DNA of 64,000 bases from Planctomycetales bacterium ZRK34. GTDB taxonomy: Bacteria > Planctomycetota > Phycisphaerae > Phycisphaerales > Zrk34. The position numbers were made by a program, and so were the translations under genes. Where the stretch lies: contig CP050848.1 in assembly GCA_014873095.1 (NCBI GenBank), positions 1,488,001-1,552,000 of the forward strand, written 5' to 3'. Below the pieces are notes generated by a model that worked only from the letters and a program-made list of their open reading frames with translations, made no database searches and was not told the origin of the DNA. Below are positions 35,015 through 42,939 of the stretch, piece by piece; the stretch's first letter is position 1; each line of letters starts with the position of its first letter.

Positions 35015-36175
35015 TTACTTGACCCCGGTGAATTCCATAATCGTCAACACGCTCTGACGTTCGGGCCGGCCCTCGCTGACATCGCCCTCGTCGGATGCGA
35101 TCGCGATGTAACGAGACTCGCCGAGGCGTGTGATCGCTTCGATTTTCATGTCCGGCGCTTTGGCGAACAGAATCGGCTCTTCGCTTTTGACCCCGCTCCA
35201 CCAGAACAGGGCGCAGTCCAGCGAGTTCGGCGGAAACGCGACATTCTCATCGAGCTTGGGGCCGTTGCTCTTACCCGCCGCGATCAGGTAGCCGCGTGTG
35301 ACGGGGTCCCAGTTCAGTCCGCTGACGCCGCGCCCGCCGAGGTCCAGCGAGAACAGATCGACGACCTGTATGGCCCCCGCGTCGCGATGATCCAGCGCCT
35401 CGTCGACCTCTGCCAGCACATACATGATCGCCCGATCGTTGTGCAACGGATTGCGCATCCCGCACAGCAACTTCAGCGATTCGGTCCCGGGCGCCACGGC
35501 GATCGCTTCGGTGTTCGCCCAGCGATACGTATTGGCGCGAGCCGCAGCGTTGTAGGTTAAATACGGTTTGACGCCGGCTTTGGCCAACTGCTTGCGCAGC
35601 ATCTCGCGCACCGGCGTCAGATTGATCACGATGTTATTGAACGTGTCGATTTTCGTTGGGTCTGTAAAGTCGAACCGCAGCATGTGACGACGCTTCGGCA
35701 GCGGCATCCCGTCTTTGTCGTTGCTCATCGAGCACATCACGTAAGCGACGCAGCGCGACCCCAGATGCCGCATCGCGATCGCCTCGGCGTCGTCGAGCAA
35801 CTGCTGCTCGTTGGCGATCACCACGCGCGGTTCCGGCGTGCTGAAGGTCATCGTCTGCTCGTCGATCCGACTGACAAACACCACATGCCCGTGGCGGTCC
35901 GACGTCATGATCAGATGCCCGTCGCACCAATCCAATCCGCTGCATTCCAGCGGACGGACCTCCGGGTTCTGATTCGACACCGCGGCGCGCACCGTGATGT
36001 CCGCCTGCGAAACCACCGGCGGTTCGATCACGCCGAATCGAACCACCGCCACATCGGCGCCGCCGGATGGCCGCGCCGAATCAGCGTTCGTCGACTCTTG
36101 AGCACAAACCGTCACGCCCGCCAGGCTGTACAAACAGCCCACCAGCAGGATGCCGATTCGTTGATGTCTGCTCAT
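35015..36175 (-). CDS. Secreted protein of unknown function, possibly beta-propeller (DUF3616-like)
   Basis: 386 aa from ATG 36175, which opens a signal peptide (MSRHQRIGILLVGCLYSLAG, cleavage near VCAQ). The mature protein begins with a blade-like segment (EVRPLECSGLDWCDGHLIMT, then SDRHGHVVFVSRID). Later repeats include GVSGLNWDPVTRGYLIAAGK and MKIEAITRLGESRYIAIASD, giving a propeller-like pattern of 'evaluate and report' strands as in DUF3616 and phytase-like proteins. The family assignment is tentative. An upstream in-frame start at 36289 gives no signal peptide at the right place and was rejected. It lies upstream of the kinase on the same strand, 100 nt away. Confidence 0.7.
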   Translation of the reverse strand: MSRHQRIGILLVGCLYSLAGVTVCAQESTNADSARPSGGADVAVVRFGVIEPPVVSQADITVRAAVSNQNPEVRPLECSGLDWCDGHLIMTSDRHGHVVFVSRIDEQTMTFSTPEPRVVIANEQQLLDDAEAIAMRHLGSRCVAYVMCSMSNDKDGMPLPKRRHMLRFDFTDPTKIDTFNNIVINLTPVREMLRKQLAKAGVKPYLTYNAAARANTYRWANTEAIAVAPGTESLKLLCGMRNPLHNDRAIMYVLAEVDEALDHRDAGAIQVVDLFSLDLGGRGVSGLNWDPVTRGYLIAAGKSNGPKLDENVAFPPNSLDCALFWWSGVKSEEPILFAKAPDMKIEAITRLGESRYIAIASDEGDVSEGRPERQSVLTIMEFTGVK

Positions 36176-36354
36176 CAACAAACCTTTCAAATGCGCGGCA
36201 CCCGACCGCGACATCCCCGAAATTCTCCACGACAGACCGTCAGATTTTCGCTCGCCCCAAGGACGCCCCCGCAAATGCATTGACGACAATCAAAAATCCA
36301 ACGCCGTCGACGCCATCATTCTAGCAACTTCCAGATGTTGTGATATGGGTTTTT

Positions 36355-37170
36355 TCACCAGTATCGTTCAAAGTGAATGCTGCCCGGTTGCTGGCGGGTG
36401 TGCGTGACAAACCCGCGGGCCTGAAGCAGGGCTTCGGAGTCGTCGACCATGCGGGGATTGCCGCACAGGTAGACATGGCATCGCTCGGCATCAAACGGCA
36501 CGCCGAGCATCGATTCGAAACGGTCCGGGTGGAGCAGGTCCGTGACGCGCCCGTGCAGCCCGCCCCACGGGCCGGCGTCGGGTTCACGCGAGCAGATGGG
36601 CACATATTTGAAGGTCGAATCCGCCTCGGCGATGTCGCGCAGTTGGCGATCGTACCCCAGGTCATCGGCGGTCCGCACCCCGTGAACAATCACGAAACGC
36701 TCCCACCGCCCGGTGCCCCCATAGGTCCGAAGCATGGAAAGATAGGGGGAAATCCCCGTACCGGTGGCGATCATCACCAGGTTTTGCCCCGTGGGGATAC
36801 GCTGGAGGGTGAACTCGCCTTTGATGTGCGGATCGACCCACACGCGCCCGCCGGACTTGTCGTGCCAGAGCTTGCTGGTCAGCTTGCCGTCGCGGACGTG
36901 GACGGTGTAAAACTCCAGCGTATCGCCACCGGGCTTCGAGGCGATCGAATACTCGCGGCGACACAGCTTCTTCCAGCGCGGATCGCCCGCGGCAAACTCA
37001 TCGGGATTTTCCACCGGCGGATGATCACGCGGCAAACCGAGGGTGGCGTACTGCCCCGGCTCAAAGGTCGGCGGCGCCCCGCTGTCGAGTTTCACACGAA
37101 ACACCGCCGCGGCGGGATTCACATCGCGCCAGTCGACGATGGTGGCGTTGTAGGGTTCAGGTGTGCTCAT
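36355..37170 (-). CDS. fpr: Ferredoxin--NADP reductase, plant/bacterial Fpr type
   Basis: 271 aa. The FAD-binding barrel has CRREYSIASKPGGDTLEFYT, with RxYS contacting FAD. The NADP domain has MIATGTGISPYLSMLRTY and the pyrophosphate/substrate motif YLCGNPRMVDDSE. The C-terminus ends in aromatic residues (FERYW), as in many bacterial Fpr proteins where the terminal aromatic stacks on the flavin. It moves electrons between NADPH and ferredoxin or flavodoxin in the cytoplasm. A second, unrelated ferredoxin reductase is at 38073, on the other side of the RAYT unit. A REP-type repeat begins 66 nt upstream of its start. Confidence 0.92.
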   Translation of the reverse strand: MSTPEPYNATIVDWRDVNPAAAVFRVKLDSGAPPTFEPGQYATLGLPRDHPPVENPDEFAAGDPRWKKLCRREYSIASKPGGDTLEFYTVHVRDGKLTSKLWHDKSGGRVWVDPHIKGEFTLQRIPTGQNLVMIATGTGISPYLSMLRTYGGTGRWERFVIVHGVRTADDLGYDRQLRDIAEADSTFKYVPICSREPDAGPWGGLHGRVTDLLHPDRFESMLGVPFDAERCHVYLCGNPRMVDDSEALLQARGFVTHTRQQPGSIHFERYW

Positions 37171-37235
37171 GGAAATTCAGCCCACACCTTTTAGGGGGCC
37201 GCGCCGCCGAGGTCAAACCCGCCCCCCATTCGCCC

Positions 37236-37349
37236 CGTTTAGCCGGCGAGTTTACTCGCCGCTTCGGCGCGGGTGTTTTGCCGCCACATCGTGCGATCAC
37301 CGCGCGATGTTCAATCACCCAAGCGGCGGGCGAGCCCGCCGGCTAAACG
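37236..37349. repeat. REP-type element, subfamily 1, left of the RAYT gene
   Basis: 114 nt: a 29-nt left arm beginning CGTTTAGCCGGCGAG with inner hairpin GGCGAG-TTTA-CTCGCC, a 56-nt core (37265-37320), and a 29-nt right arm ending CCGCCGGCTAAACG with inner hairpin GGCGGGC-GA-GCCCGCC. The arms are identical to those of the copy at 37947, while the core is in the opposite orientation. Confidence 0.92.
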
Positions 37350-37388
37350 AAACTTGCCGTTGCGGCGAGCGAACGCTACTTTCAACGC

Positions 37389-37946
37389 ATGGTCATCGCG
37401 TCGCACGTGATCTTCTGTGCGTATGGCTTCTGGCTGCCGAATGACCCCCGGGGTTCATGGTCGGATGTCGTCGCAGCCTGGGAACTGCTCCGATTCGGCC
37501 GGGCGACGACGACCGATACCCGCCGCTCCGTCGCTGGTGCCCAACACGACATCCAACAACGCCGACTGGCCAAACGGGCCTTGAAATACCCACACGTGTC
37601 ATTCACCGGCACCCAGGCGCTGACCATTTCGCGAGGTTTCGCCAAGGCGATCACGGAAAGTGATTACCGGGTGCACGCTTGTGCGATTCTGCCGGAGCAC
37701 GTGCATATGGTTATCGCCCGCCACGCGGACCGCACCGTCGAACGAATCGTCGGCCACCTCAAGGGACGCGCCACCCAGGCGCTTGTCGATGCGGACTGGC
37801 CCAAGGGACGCCCGGTGTGGGCCGAGCGGTGCTGGAAAGTGTTTCTTGATGACGATCGTGATGTCCACCGGGCGATCGACTACGTGAACCAGAATCCGAT
37901 CAAGGAACGCAAACCACCGCAGACCTGGTCATTCATCCATCGGTAA
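37389..37946 (+). CDS. REP-associated tyrosine transposase (RAYT, Y1/IS200-like)
   Basis: 185 aa. A Y1-type HUH nuclease: the His-hydrophobic-His motif is in AILPEHVHMVIARH, and the catalytic Tyr is probably in HRAIDYVNQNPIKER, which matches the YxxxNP motif of RAYT proteins. The N-terminus (IFCAYGFWLPNDPRGSW) is also typical of this group. RAYTs cut and move REP palindromes as single strands. The gene lies between two 114-nt palindromic repeats (37236-37349 and 37947-38060); the second begins directly after the stop codon. It is full length and without frameshift, so probably active. It may be domesticated, as most RAYTs are single-copy. Confidence 0.92.
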   Translation: MVIASHVIFCAYGFWLPNDPRGSWSDVVAAWELLRFGRATTTDTRRSVAGAQHDIQQRRLAKRALKYPHVSFTGTQALTISRGFAKAITESDYRVHACAILPEHVHMVIARHADRTVERIVGHLKGRATQALVDADWPKGRPVWAERCWKVFLDDDRDVHRAIDYVNQNPIKERKPPQTWSFIHR

Positions 37947-38060
37947 CGTTTAGCCGGCGAGTTTACTCGCCGCTTGCGTGAATCAACATCGCGCGGTGAT
38001 CGCACGACATTGCGGATAAATACCCGCGCCCAAGCGGCGGGCGAGCCCGCCGGCTAAACG
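37947..38060. repeat. REP-type element, subfamily 1, right of the RAYT gene
   Basis: 114 nt, starting at the base after the RAYT stop codon. The arms 37947-37975 and 38032-38060 are the same as in the left copy. The 56-nt core (37976-38031) aligns with the reverse complement of the left core (about 45 of 56 positions by eye), sharing the block AACATCGCGCGGTGATCGCA. Confidence 0.92.
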
Positions 38061-38072
38061 ATGCCATGGCGA

Positions 38073-39458
38073 TCACCGGGTTTCGCTGGGCTGCCCGTCG
38101 AGTACGGCGATCATCTCGTCGATGCGGGTGAAGTTGTCGCGGGGCTTGCCCTTGGCCTGGCCGCGTTCGACTTCGGCGGCGTCGATCTTCAGCCAGTCTT
38201 CATACGACACCGGCCGCACGCCGCGCTGTTTGAGAATCGCGCGAAGTCCCGAATCGTCGCGGGCCTTGGGCTCCAGTCGCTTCAGGTCGTCGAACAGTTT
38301 GTCGACCGACTCTTCGGAATCCTTCTTGTTGGTGCCGATCAGACCCGACGGGCCGCGCTTGATCCAGCCCACGGCATAGAGGCCGGGCTCGACGCGACCG
38401 GACTCGTTGGGCACCACGCCCTTGCCCTCGTCGAAGGGCGTGCCTTCGATCGGCACGCCGTGATACCCGATCGAGCGGAAGAACACCTGGCAGTCGAGGG
38501 TTTCGGTTTCACCGGTGCCGCGCGCCTTGCGGGCGCCGGGTTCGCCGACGAGCTTGTTGCGTTCGAGCACGACCTGTTCGACGCCGCCGTTGCCGCGCAG
38601 CTTGATCGGGCTCTTGAAAAAGTGAATGATGATTTTGCGGGGCGCGCCGGTGGGCTTGCGATCGGCGAATTCCCGGAGAATCTCCATGTTGCGTTTGTTG
38701 GCCTCGTTGCCGGGCAGTTCCAGCTCGATGGCACAGTTCTCGTTGATGCGCAGGTCGTCGGGATTGACGATGACGTCGCAGCCTTCGATCTCTCCGAGCT
38801 CTTTGATCTCCTTGGGCGTGAACGCCGCCTGGGCGGGACCACGCCGGCCGACCACGTGAACCTCCCGCACCTGCGAGTCAGCCAGCGCGTCGACGGCATG
38901 TGAGGCCATGTCGGTGGTCGACAGTTGCTCGGATGTTTTGGCCAGCACGCGCGCCACGTCCATGGCGACATTGCCCTGGCCCATGACCATCGCGACCGGG
39001 TGGCTGAGGTCGAATTCACGATCGCGGTAATCCGGGTGGCTGTTGTACCAGGCGCAGAACTCGGTGGCGGTGTAGCTGCGCGGCAGGTCGACGCCGGGGA
39101 TGTTCAGCTTGCGATCGGTCTGAGCGCCGAAGGCGAGGATGACCGCATCGAACTCGGCCCGCAGCTCGTCCATCGTGATATCGCTGCCGATCGTGATGTT
39201 GCCCCAGAAGCGGTAGTTCGGATGCTGGGCAGTTTTTGCGTAGACCTTGATGACGTTGCGGATCTTCGCGTGATCTGGGGCGACGCCGAAACGGACCAAC
39301 CCAAACGGCGTGGGCAGGCGTTCAAACATGTGCACGTGTACGTTCATCCCCGACCGCAGGAGATAGTCGGCCGCGTAAAATCCACTCGGGCCGCTTCCCA
39401 CAATCGCTACGCGTAGGGGGCATTGTTCTGATCCCAGTTCTACCGCTTGATCTGGCAT
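38073..39458 (-). CDS. fprA: FprA-type ferredoxin-NADP reductase (adrenodoxin reductase family)
   Basis: 461 aa from ATG 39458, with AAGG just upstream. The FAD site is VAIVGSGPSGFYAADYL near the N-terminus. Family blocks follow: FERLPTPFGLVRFGVAPDHA, the NADP loop MVMGQGNVAMDVARVLA, VVGRRGPAQAAFTPKEIKEL, and GLYAVGWIKRGPSGLIGTNK near the end. The length and pattern match mycobacterial FprA and mitochondrial adrenodoxin reductase. It transfers electrons from NADPH to ferredoxin. An in-frame start at 39515 would add 19 residues and reach to within 6 nt of the divergent rdgB gene, so the shorter start is preferred. A REP-type repeat lies 12 nt beyond its stop. Confidence 0.92.
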   Translation of the reverse strand: MPDQAVELGSEQCPLRVAIVGSGPSGFYAADYLLRSGMNVHVHMFERLPTPFGLVRFGVAPDHAKIRNVIKVYAKTAQHPNYRFWGNITIGSDITMDELRAEFDAVILAFGAQTDRKLNIPGVDLPRSYTATEFCAWYNSHPDYRDREFDLSHPVAMVMGQGNVAMDVARVLAKTSEQLSTTDMASHAVDALADSQVREVHVVGRRGPAQAAFTPKEIKELGEIEGCDVIVNPDDLRINENCAIELELPGNEANKRNMEILREFADRKPTGAPRKIIIHFFKSPIKLRGNGGVEQVVLERNKLVGEPGARKARGTGETETLDCQVFFRSIGYHGVPIEGTPFDEGKGVVPNESGRVEPGLYAVGWIKRGPSGLIGTNKKDSEESVDKLFDDLKRLEPKARDDSGLRAILKQRGVRPVSYEDWLKIDAAEVERGQAKGKPRDNFTRIDEMIAVLDGQPSETR

Positions 39459-39520
39459 GACCTTGATTCCAGTCCGAAAAGGTTGTTCAACGCGACGCTC
39501 TGCACTACTGTACACGACCC

Positions 39521-40162
39521 ATGAGTGTACCTGACTCCATCGTGTTTGCCAGTTCCAATCCCCATAAGCTGGAGGAAGTTTCCCGTGTTTTTGCCGGGAT
39601 AAACGTAACGGTTGTGGGGCTGGACGGATTTCAGGAAATCCCCGAACCCGTCGAGGACGGTCGAACCTTCACCGCCAACGCCCTGATCAAGGCCCGGTAT
39701 TACGCCCAGGCGACCGGCCGGGTCGTGCTCGCCGACGACAGCGGGCTCTGCGTCGACGCGCTGGGGGGCGCTCCGGGCGTGCTCAGCGCCCGCTACGCCG
39801 GGGTCATCGATCAGCCCCGCCCCCGGAAGCAAGTCGATGCGGCGAACAACGCCAAACTGGTCGATCAGCTTCGCGCGGTCCCCGAAGCCGAGCGGACAGC
39901 CCGGTTCATGTGCGTGATGGCGCTGTGCGATGCGAAGACGACCTGGGCGGTTGTGCGCGGCTCGGTCGAAGGCCGCATCGTGCTGGAGCCCCGCGGCGAC
40001 AACGGTTTCGGGTATGACCCGCATTTCGAGATCGCCGCCCTCGGCCGCACCGCCGCCGAACTGCCGCCCGACGAAAAAAACGCCATCAGCCACCGCGGCG
40101 TCGCCTGTCGCCACATGATCGACGCGCTGCGTCAGCTACAGGTGCAACGCCCCCCCGTTTAG
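39521..40162 (+). CDS. rdgB: XTP/dITP diphosphatase (RdgB/HAM1 family)
   Basis: 213 aa. The N-terminal FASSNPHKLEEVSRVF is the nucleotide-binding SxNxxK motif. VLADDSGLCVDALGGAPGVL, then SARYAG, is the catalytic acidic block, and GFGYDPHFEIAALGRTAAEL then PPDEKNAISHRGVA is the C-terminal signature. It hydrolyses non-canonical purine triphosphates to monophosphates, preventing their use in DNA. The stop codon TAG (40160-40162) is the TAG of the GTTTAG end of a REP-type repeat (40156-40268), so the last residues come from the repeat junction. It is divergent from fprA. Confidence 0.95.
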   Translation: MSVPDSIVFASSNPHKLEEVSRVFAGINVTVVGLDGFQEIPEPVEDGRTFTANALIKARYYAQATGRVVLADDSGLCVDALGGAPGVLSARYAGVIDQPRPRKQVDAANNAKLVDQLRAVPEAERTARFMCVMALCDAKTTWAVVRGSVEGRIVLEPRGDNGFGYDPHFEIAALGRTAAELPPDEKNAISHRGVACRHMIDALRQLQVQRPPV

Positions 40163-40268
40163 CCGGCGAGCTTGCTCGCCGCTGCGGCAGAGTTGTTTTT
40201 ACAGTACATCATTCAATCACCACGTGACGCACATCATCGCAAGCGGCGAGCAAGCTCGCCGGCTAAAC
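40156..40268. repeat. REP-type element, subfamily 1, overlapping the end of rdgB
   Basis: 113 nt. The left arm CGTTTAGCCGGCGAGCTTGC carries the inner hairpin GGCGAG-CTTG-CTCGCC; the right arm holds the same hairpin as GGCGAG-CAAG-CTCGCC and ends CGGCTAAAC. The core aligns with the left RAYT-flanking copy in the same orientation. The element supplies the rdgB stop codon. Confidence 0.9.
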
Positions 40269-40388
40269 AAAAACACGTCCGATAACGACAATTTCAACGT
40301 AGTAACACCCAAATTCTTCTCCGTGATTAAGTCGCCCTGAAGGTCGGACGATGAACTTCGTGGACAGACAGTTGCTGAGGAGAAAAGC

Positions 40389-41291
40389 ATGTCGCAGGTT
40401 ACGTCGGGAACTGGAGCTGATGTCGATCGCAAACAGATCGTCGCCAAAGTCATGGGCGACATCTCGCACATCGCCACCCTTCCTGAAATCACGATCAAGA
40501 TCATCGAAACCGTCGAAGACCCCGACGCGTGTGCTGAAGATCTGCACAAGATCATCGCCAACGACCCGGCCCTGTGCGCCCGCGTGCTCAAGGTCGTCAA
40601 CAGCGCTTTCTACGGCCTGCCCGGACAGATCGGCTCGATCAACCGCGCCATCGTCCTGCTGGGCCTCAATGCTGTGAAAAACATCGCCATCGCCGCCAGT
40701 CTTGCCAAGCTCTTCCGAGGCGGCAAGCTGTGCGACAGCTTCAACGCCCGCGACCTGTGGAACCACTCCACCGCCGTCGCCGCCGGCGTGAAGCTGCTGA
40801 CCGAACGCCTCAAAGTCAGCATGCTCGACGAGTCTTTCCTCGCCGGGCTCATGCACGACATCGGCATCATGGTCGAAATGCAGGCGATACAGCCCAAGCT
40901 CATTGAAGTCTTCGACGTCATGGCCGAGAAGAACATCCCGATGGTCGAGGCCGAGGAACAGGTCATCGGCGCCAACCATCAGGACTTCGGCCGGGCGCTG
41001 GCTGAGAAGTGGAAGTTCCCCGCGAGCTTCAGCTTTGTCGCCGGGTTCCATCACGACCCGATGCAGCTTTCGCATGAGCAGCGTGCGCTGCCGTGCATTG
41101 TTCATGTGGCCGACATTCTCGCGGCCCGGATGAAGATCGGCTTCACGGGAACCGTCTCGAGCCTCGAGATCGACCCCGAAGTCCTCGACGAACTCCAACT
41201 GACCGAATCAGTCATTCAGCAGATCCTCGACGATCTGCCCGAAGCCCACCAGGTTGCCGAACAGATGCTCAGCCCCGGCGCTGCCGCCTGA
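40389..41291 (+). CDS. HDOD-domain signalling protein
   Basis: 300 aa. The HDOD domain spans about residues 20-215: ISHIATLPEITIKIIETVED, DPALCARVLKVVNSAFYGLP, SINRAIVLLGLNAVKNIAIA, and SFLAGLMHDIGIMVEMQA. The only HD-like dipeptide (MHDIG) lacks the rest of the metal-binding HD set, as is normal for HDOD proteins, which are mostly non-enzymatic partners in stress or second-messenger signalling. There is no fused response regulator or GGDEF domain. It is monocistronic: a REP-type repeat lies 120 nt upstream and a strong terminator lies downstream. Confidence 0.92.
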   Translation: MSQVTSGTGADVDRKQIVAKVMGDISHIATLPEITIKIIETVEDPDACAEDLHKIIANDPALCARVLKVVNSAFYGLPGQIGSINRAIVLLGLNAVKNIAIAASLAKLFRGGKLCDSFNARDLWNHSTAVAAGVKLLTERLKVSMLDESFLAGLMHDIGIMVEMQAIQPKLIEVFDVMAEKNIPMVEAEEQVIGANHQDFGRALAEKWKFPASFSFVAGFHHDPMQLSHEQRALPCIVHVADILAARMKIGFTGTVSSLEIDPEVLDELQLTESVIQQILDDLPEAHQVAEQMLSPGAAA

Positions 41292-41342
41292 TCGGGTACC
41301 CGGCTTCGGAATTCCATTTTGGCGTCTCTCTTTCTCCCTCCG

Positions 41343-41374
41343 GGCGACCAGAGTTCTTCTGGTCGCCTTTTTTT
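41343..41374 (+). terminator. Rho-independent terminator of the HDOD gene
   Basis: GGCGACCAGA pairs perfectly with TCTGGTCGCC across a 5-nt loop and is followed by TTTTTTT. It begins 51 nt after the HDOD stop codon. Confidence 0.93.
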
Positions 41375-41393
41375 GCGCGCGGACACCGTTGGG

Positions 41394-41415
41394 GCGTCGC
41401 ACTTAAGTGCGACGC
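41394..41415. repeat. Perfect 22-nt palindrome containing the DUF721 stop codon
   Basis: Both strands read GCGTCGCACTT then AAGTGCGACGC. The central TAA on the minus strand (41403-41405) is the stop codon of the DUF721 gene. The sequence looks like a dispersed repeat end rather than coding sequence. Confidence 0.85.
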
Positions 41416-41795
41416 TCCGGGGATTCCGGGGGTTCGGGGTTATCGAAGTGCGCGATCGCGAGGCGAATCCTGCGTAAGGTCGTTTTCGCTTCGGAGGCGA
41501 TCTGCCGCTGGAGCCCGCCGCGCACCAGGCGGTCCAGTTCATACAGGGTGGCGGAATCGGCGACGTGGACCGTCAACACGCCACGATGAAACTTCGCCAG
41601 CGCGGTGCGCGGCGCCAACGCCTCGGGCACGTGTCGCTCCCACAGCTCGACAAACTGCCCCAGGTGTTTGCTGGGTTTGACGAAGGCGCGGTCGACGTAT
41701 TCACTGAGCCCCGAGAGCGTCAGATCGCGCGGCGGGCGGTTGCGCCACTGCCGCAGGCGCTGCAGGTATTGCTCACGGGCGGCCAGATCGTCCAT
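41403..41795 (-). CDS. DUF721/DciA-like protein
   Basis: 130 aa from ATG 41795. The pattern KHLGQFVELWERHVPEALAP, RGVLTVHVADSATLYELDRL, then QRQIASEAKTTLRRIRLAI, is typical of DUF721, whose best-known member DciA loads the replicative helicase DnaB in bacteria without DnaC. It is cytoplasmic and slightly basic. The longer open frame to 42086 runs into the divergent ABC gene and was rejected. The last residues (PEPPESPERRT) and stop codon lie in a palindromic element. A DciA role is inferred from family only. Confidence 0.8.
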   Translation of the reverse strand: MDDLAAREQYLQRLRQWRNRPPRDLTLSGLSEYVDRAFVKPSKHLGQFVELWERHVPEALAPRTALAKFHRGVLTVHVADSATLYELDRLVRGGLQRQIASEAKTTLRRIRLAIAHFDNPEPPESPERRT

Positions 41796-41856
41796 ATGTT
41801 GATTGTATCGCGCTGCAGATGAAATGCTTGACGCTTGACGGTATGCTGTTGCGACC

Positions 41857-42924
41857 ATGGTGGGTATTACACTCAAGCAGTTGACCAAGCGTTTCGGCGC
41901 GACCACGGCTGTCGACAACGTCGATCTGGCCATCGAACCCGGCGAGCTGTTCTTTCTGCTGGGCCCGTCCGGCTGCGGCAAGACGACGCTGATGCGCATG
42001 ATCGCGGGACTGATCGATCCGACCGAAGGCATGATCCGCTTCGGCGATCGCGATGTGACCCACCTGCCCACGAGCAAACGCAACACGGCGCTGGTGTTTC
42101 AGGGCTACGCGCTCTGGCCGCACATGACGGTGGCGCAGAACGTGGCCTTCGGGCTGGATGTGCGCAAGGTCGAGGCGGAGCAGAAACAGCAGCGCGTGGC
42201 CGAGGCATTGCGCGTGGTGCAGATGGACGCGCTGGCGGACCGGCGACCGATGCAGATGTCCGGCGGACAGCAGCAGCGCGTGGCGCTGGCGCGGGCGCTG
42301 GTGGTCAACCCGGATGTGCTGCTGCTGGACGAACCCCTGTCAAACCTCGACGCCAAGCTGAGGCTGGAGATGCGCAGCGAGATTCGCCGCATCTGCACCC
42401 AGACGCGCATCACCAGCGTGTACGTGACCCACGACCAGGAAGAGGCCCTGAGCATCGCCGACCGCATCGCGGTGCTGCGCGACGGCAAGGTGATTCAGGT
42501 CGGCGCCCCGCAGGAGGTTTACACCTGCCCGCGCAGCCGCTTCGTGGCGGACTTTCTGGGCAAAGCGAATTTCATCCCGGCGGTGGTCGCCGGGCGCGAT
42601 GGCGACGCGGTCGTGCTCGACAGTTCGCTGGGCAAGCTGCGCTCGACCGCCTGTGCCGGGGATATCCCCGAGCGTGGCAACGTCACCTGCTGCGTGCGCC
42701 CCGAGTCGATGCGCATCGGCGAGTCTGCTGGCGCGGGGCGCAACACCATCCAGGCCCGCCACGCGAGCACCATCTTTCTCGGGCACATCGCCCAGCACGA
42801 ATTCACGACGGAAGACCAACTCACGATCAGCGCCGAAGAACTCAAGCCGCCCGCCCGGCAGTGGGCCGAGGGCCCGATGACGCTGAGCTTCGACCCGGCG
42901 GACCTGGTCGTGCTGTCGGACTAA
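41857..42924 (+). CDS. ABC transporter ATP-binding protein, MalK/UgpC/PotA type, orphan
   Basis: 355 aa. The nucleotide-binding domain has Walker A GPSGCGKTT, Q-loop VFQGYALWPHM, signature MSGGQQQRVALARAL, Walker B VLLLDEPLSNLDAKLR and switch His VYVTHDQEEA. A C-terminal TOBE-type regulatory region follows (CCVRPESMRIGE, FLGHIAQHEFTTED). This class powers import of sugars, polyamines, phosphonates, thiamine or iron with permeases and a binding protein. No such partner genes are here; the next genes encode a small membrane protein and a nuclease-like protein. It may serve permeases encoded elsewhere. Confidence 0.93.
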   Translation: MVGITLKQLTKRFGATTAVDNVDLAIEPGELFFLLGPSGCGKTTLMRMIAGLIDPTEGMIRFGDRDVTHLPTSKRNTALVFQGYALWPHMTVAQNVAFGLDVRKVEAEQKQQRVAEALRVVQMDALADRRPMQMSGGQQQRVALARALVVNPDVLLLDEPLSNLDAKLRLEMRSEIRRICTQTRITSVYVTHDQEEALSIADRIAVLRDGKVIQVGAPQEVYTCPRSRFVADFLGKANFIPAVVAGRDGDAVVLDSSLGKLRSTACAGDIPERGNVTCCVRPESMRIGESAGAGRNTIQARHASTIFLGHIAQHEFTTEDQLTISAEELKPPARQWAEGPMTLSFDPADLVVLSD

Positions 42925-42939
42925 ACCTTGGGAGTCTGC

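Noticed and set aside
37236-38060. Ordinary IS200/IS605 insertion sequence
   Set aside because: The protein matches the RAYT group, no TnpB is present, and the flanking 114-nt palindromic repeats also occur alone (40156), which fits REP/RAYT rather than a normal IS.
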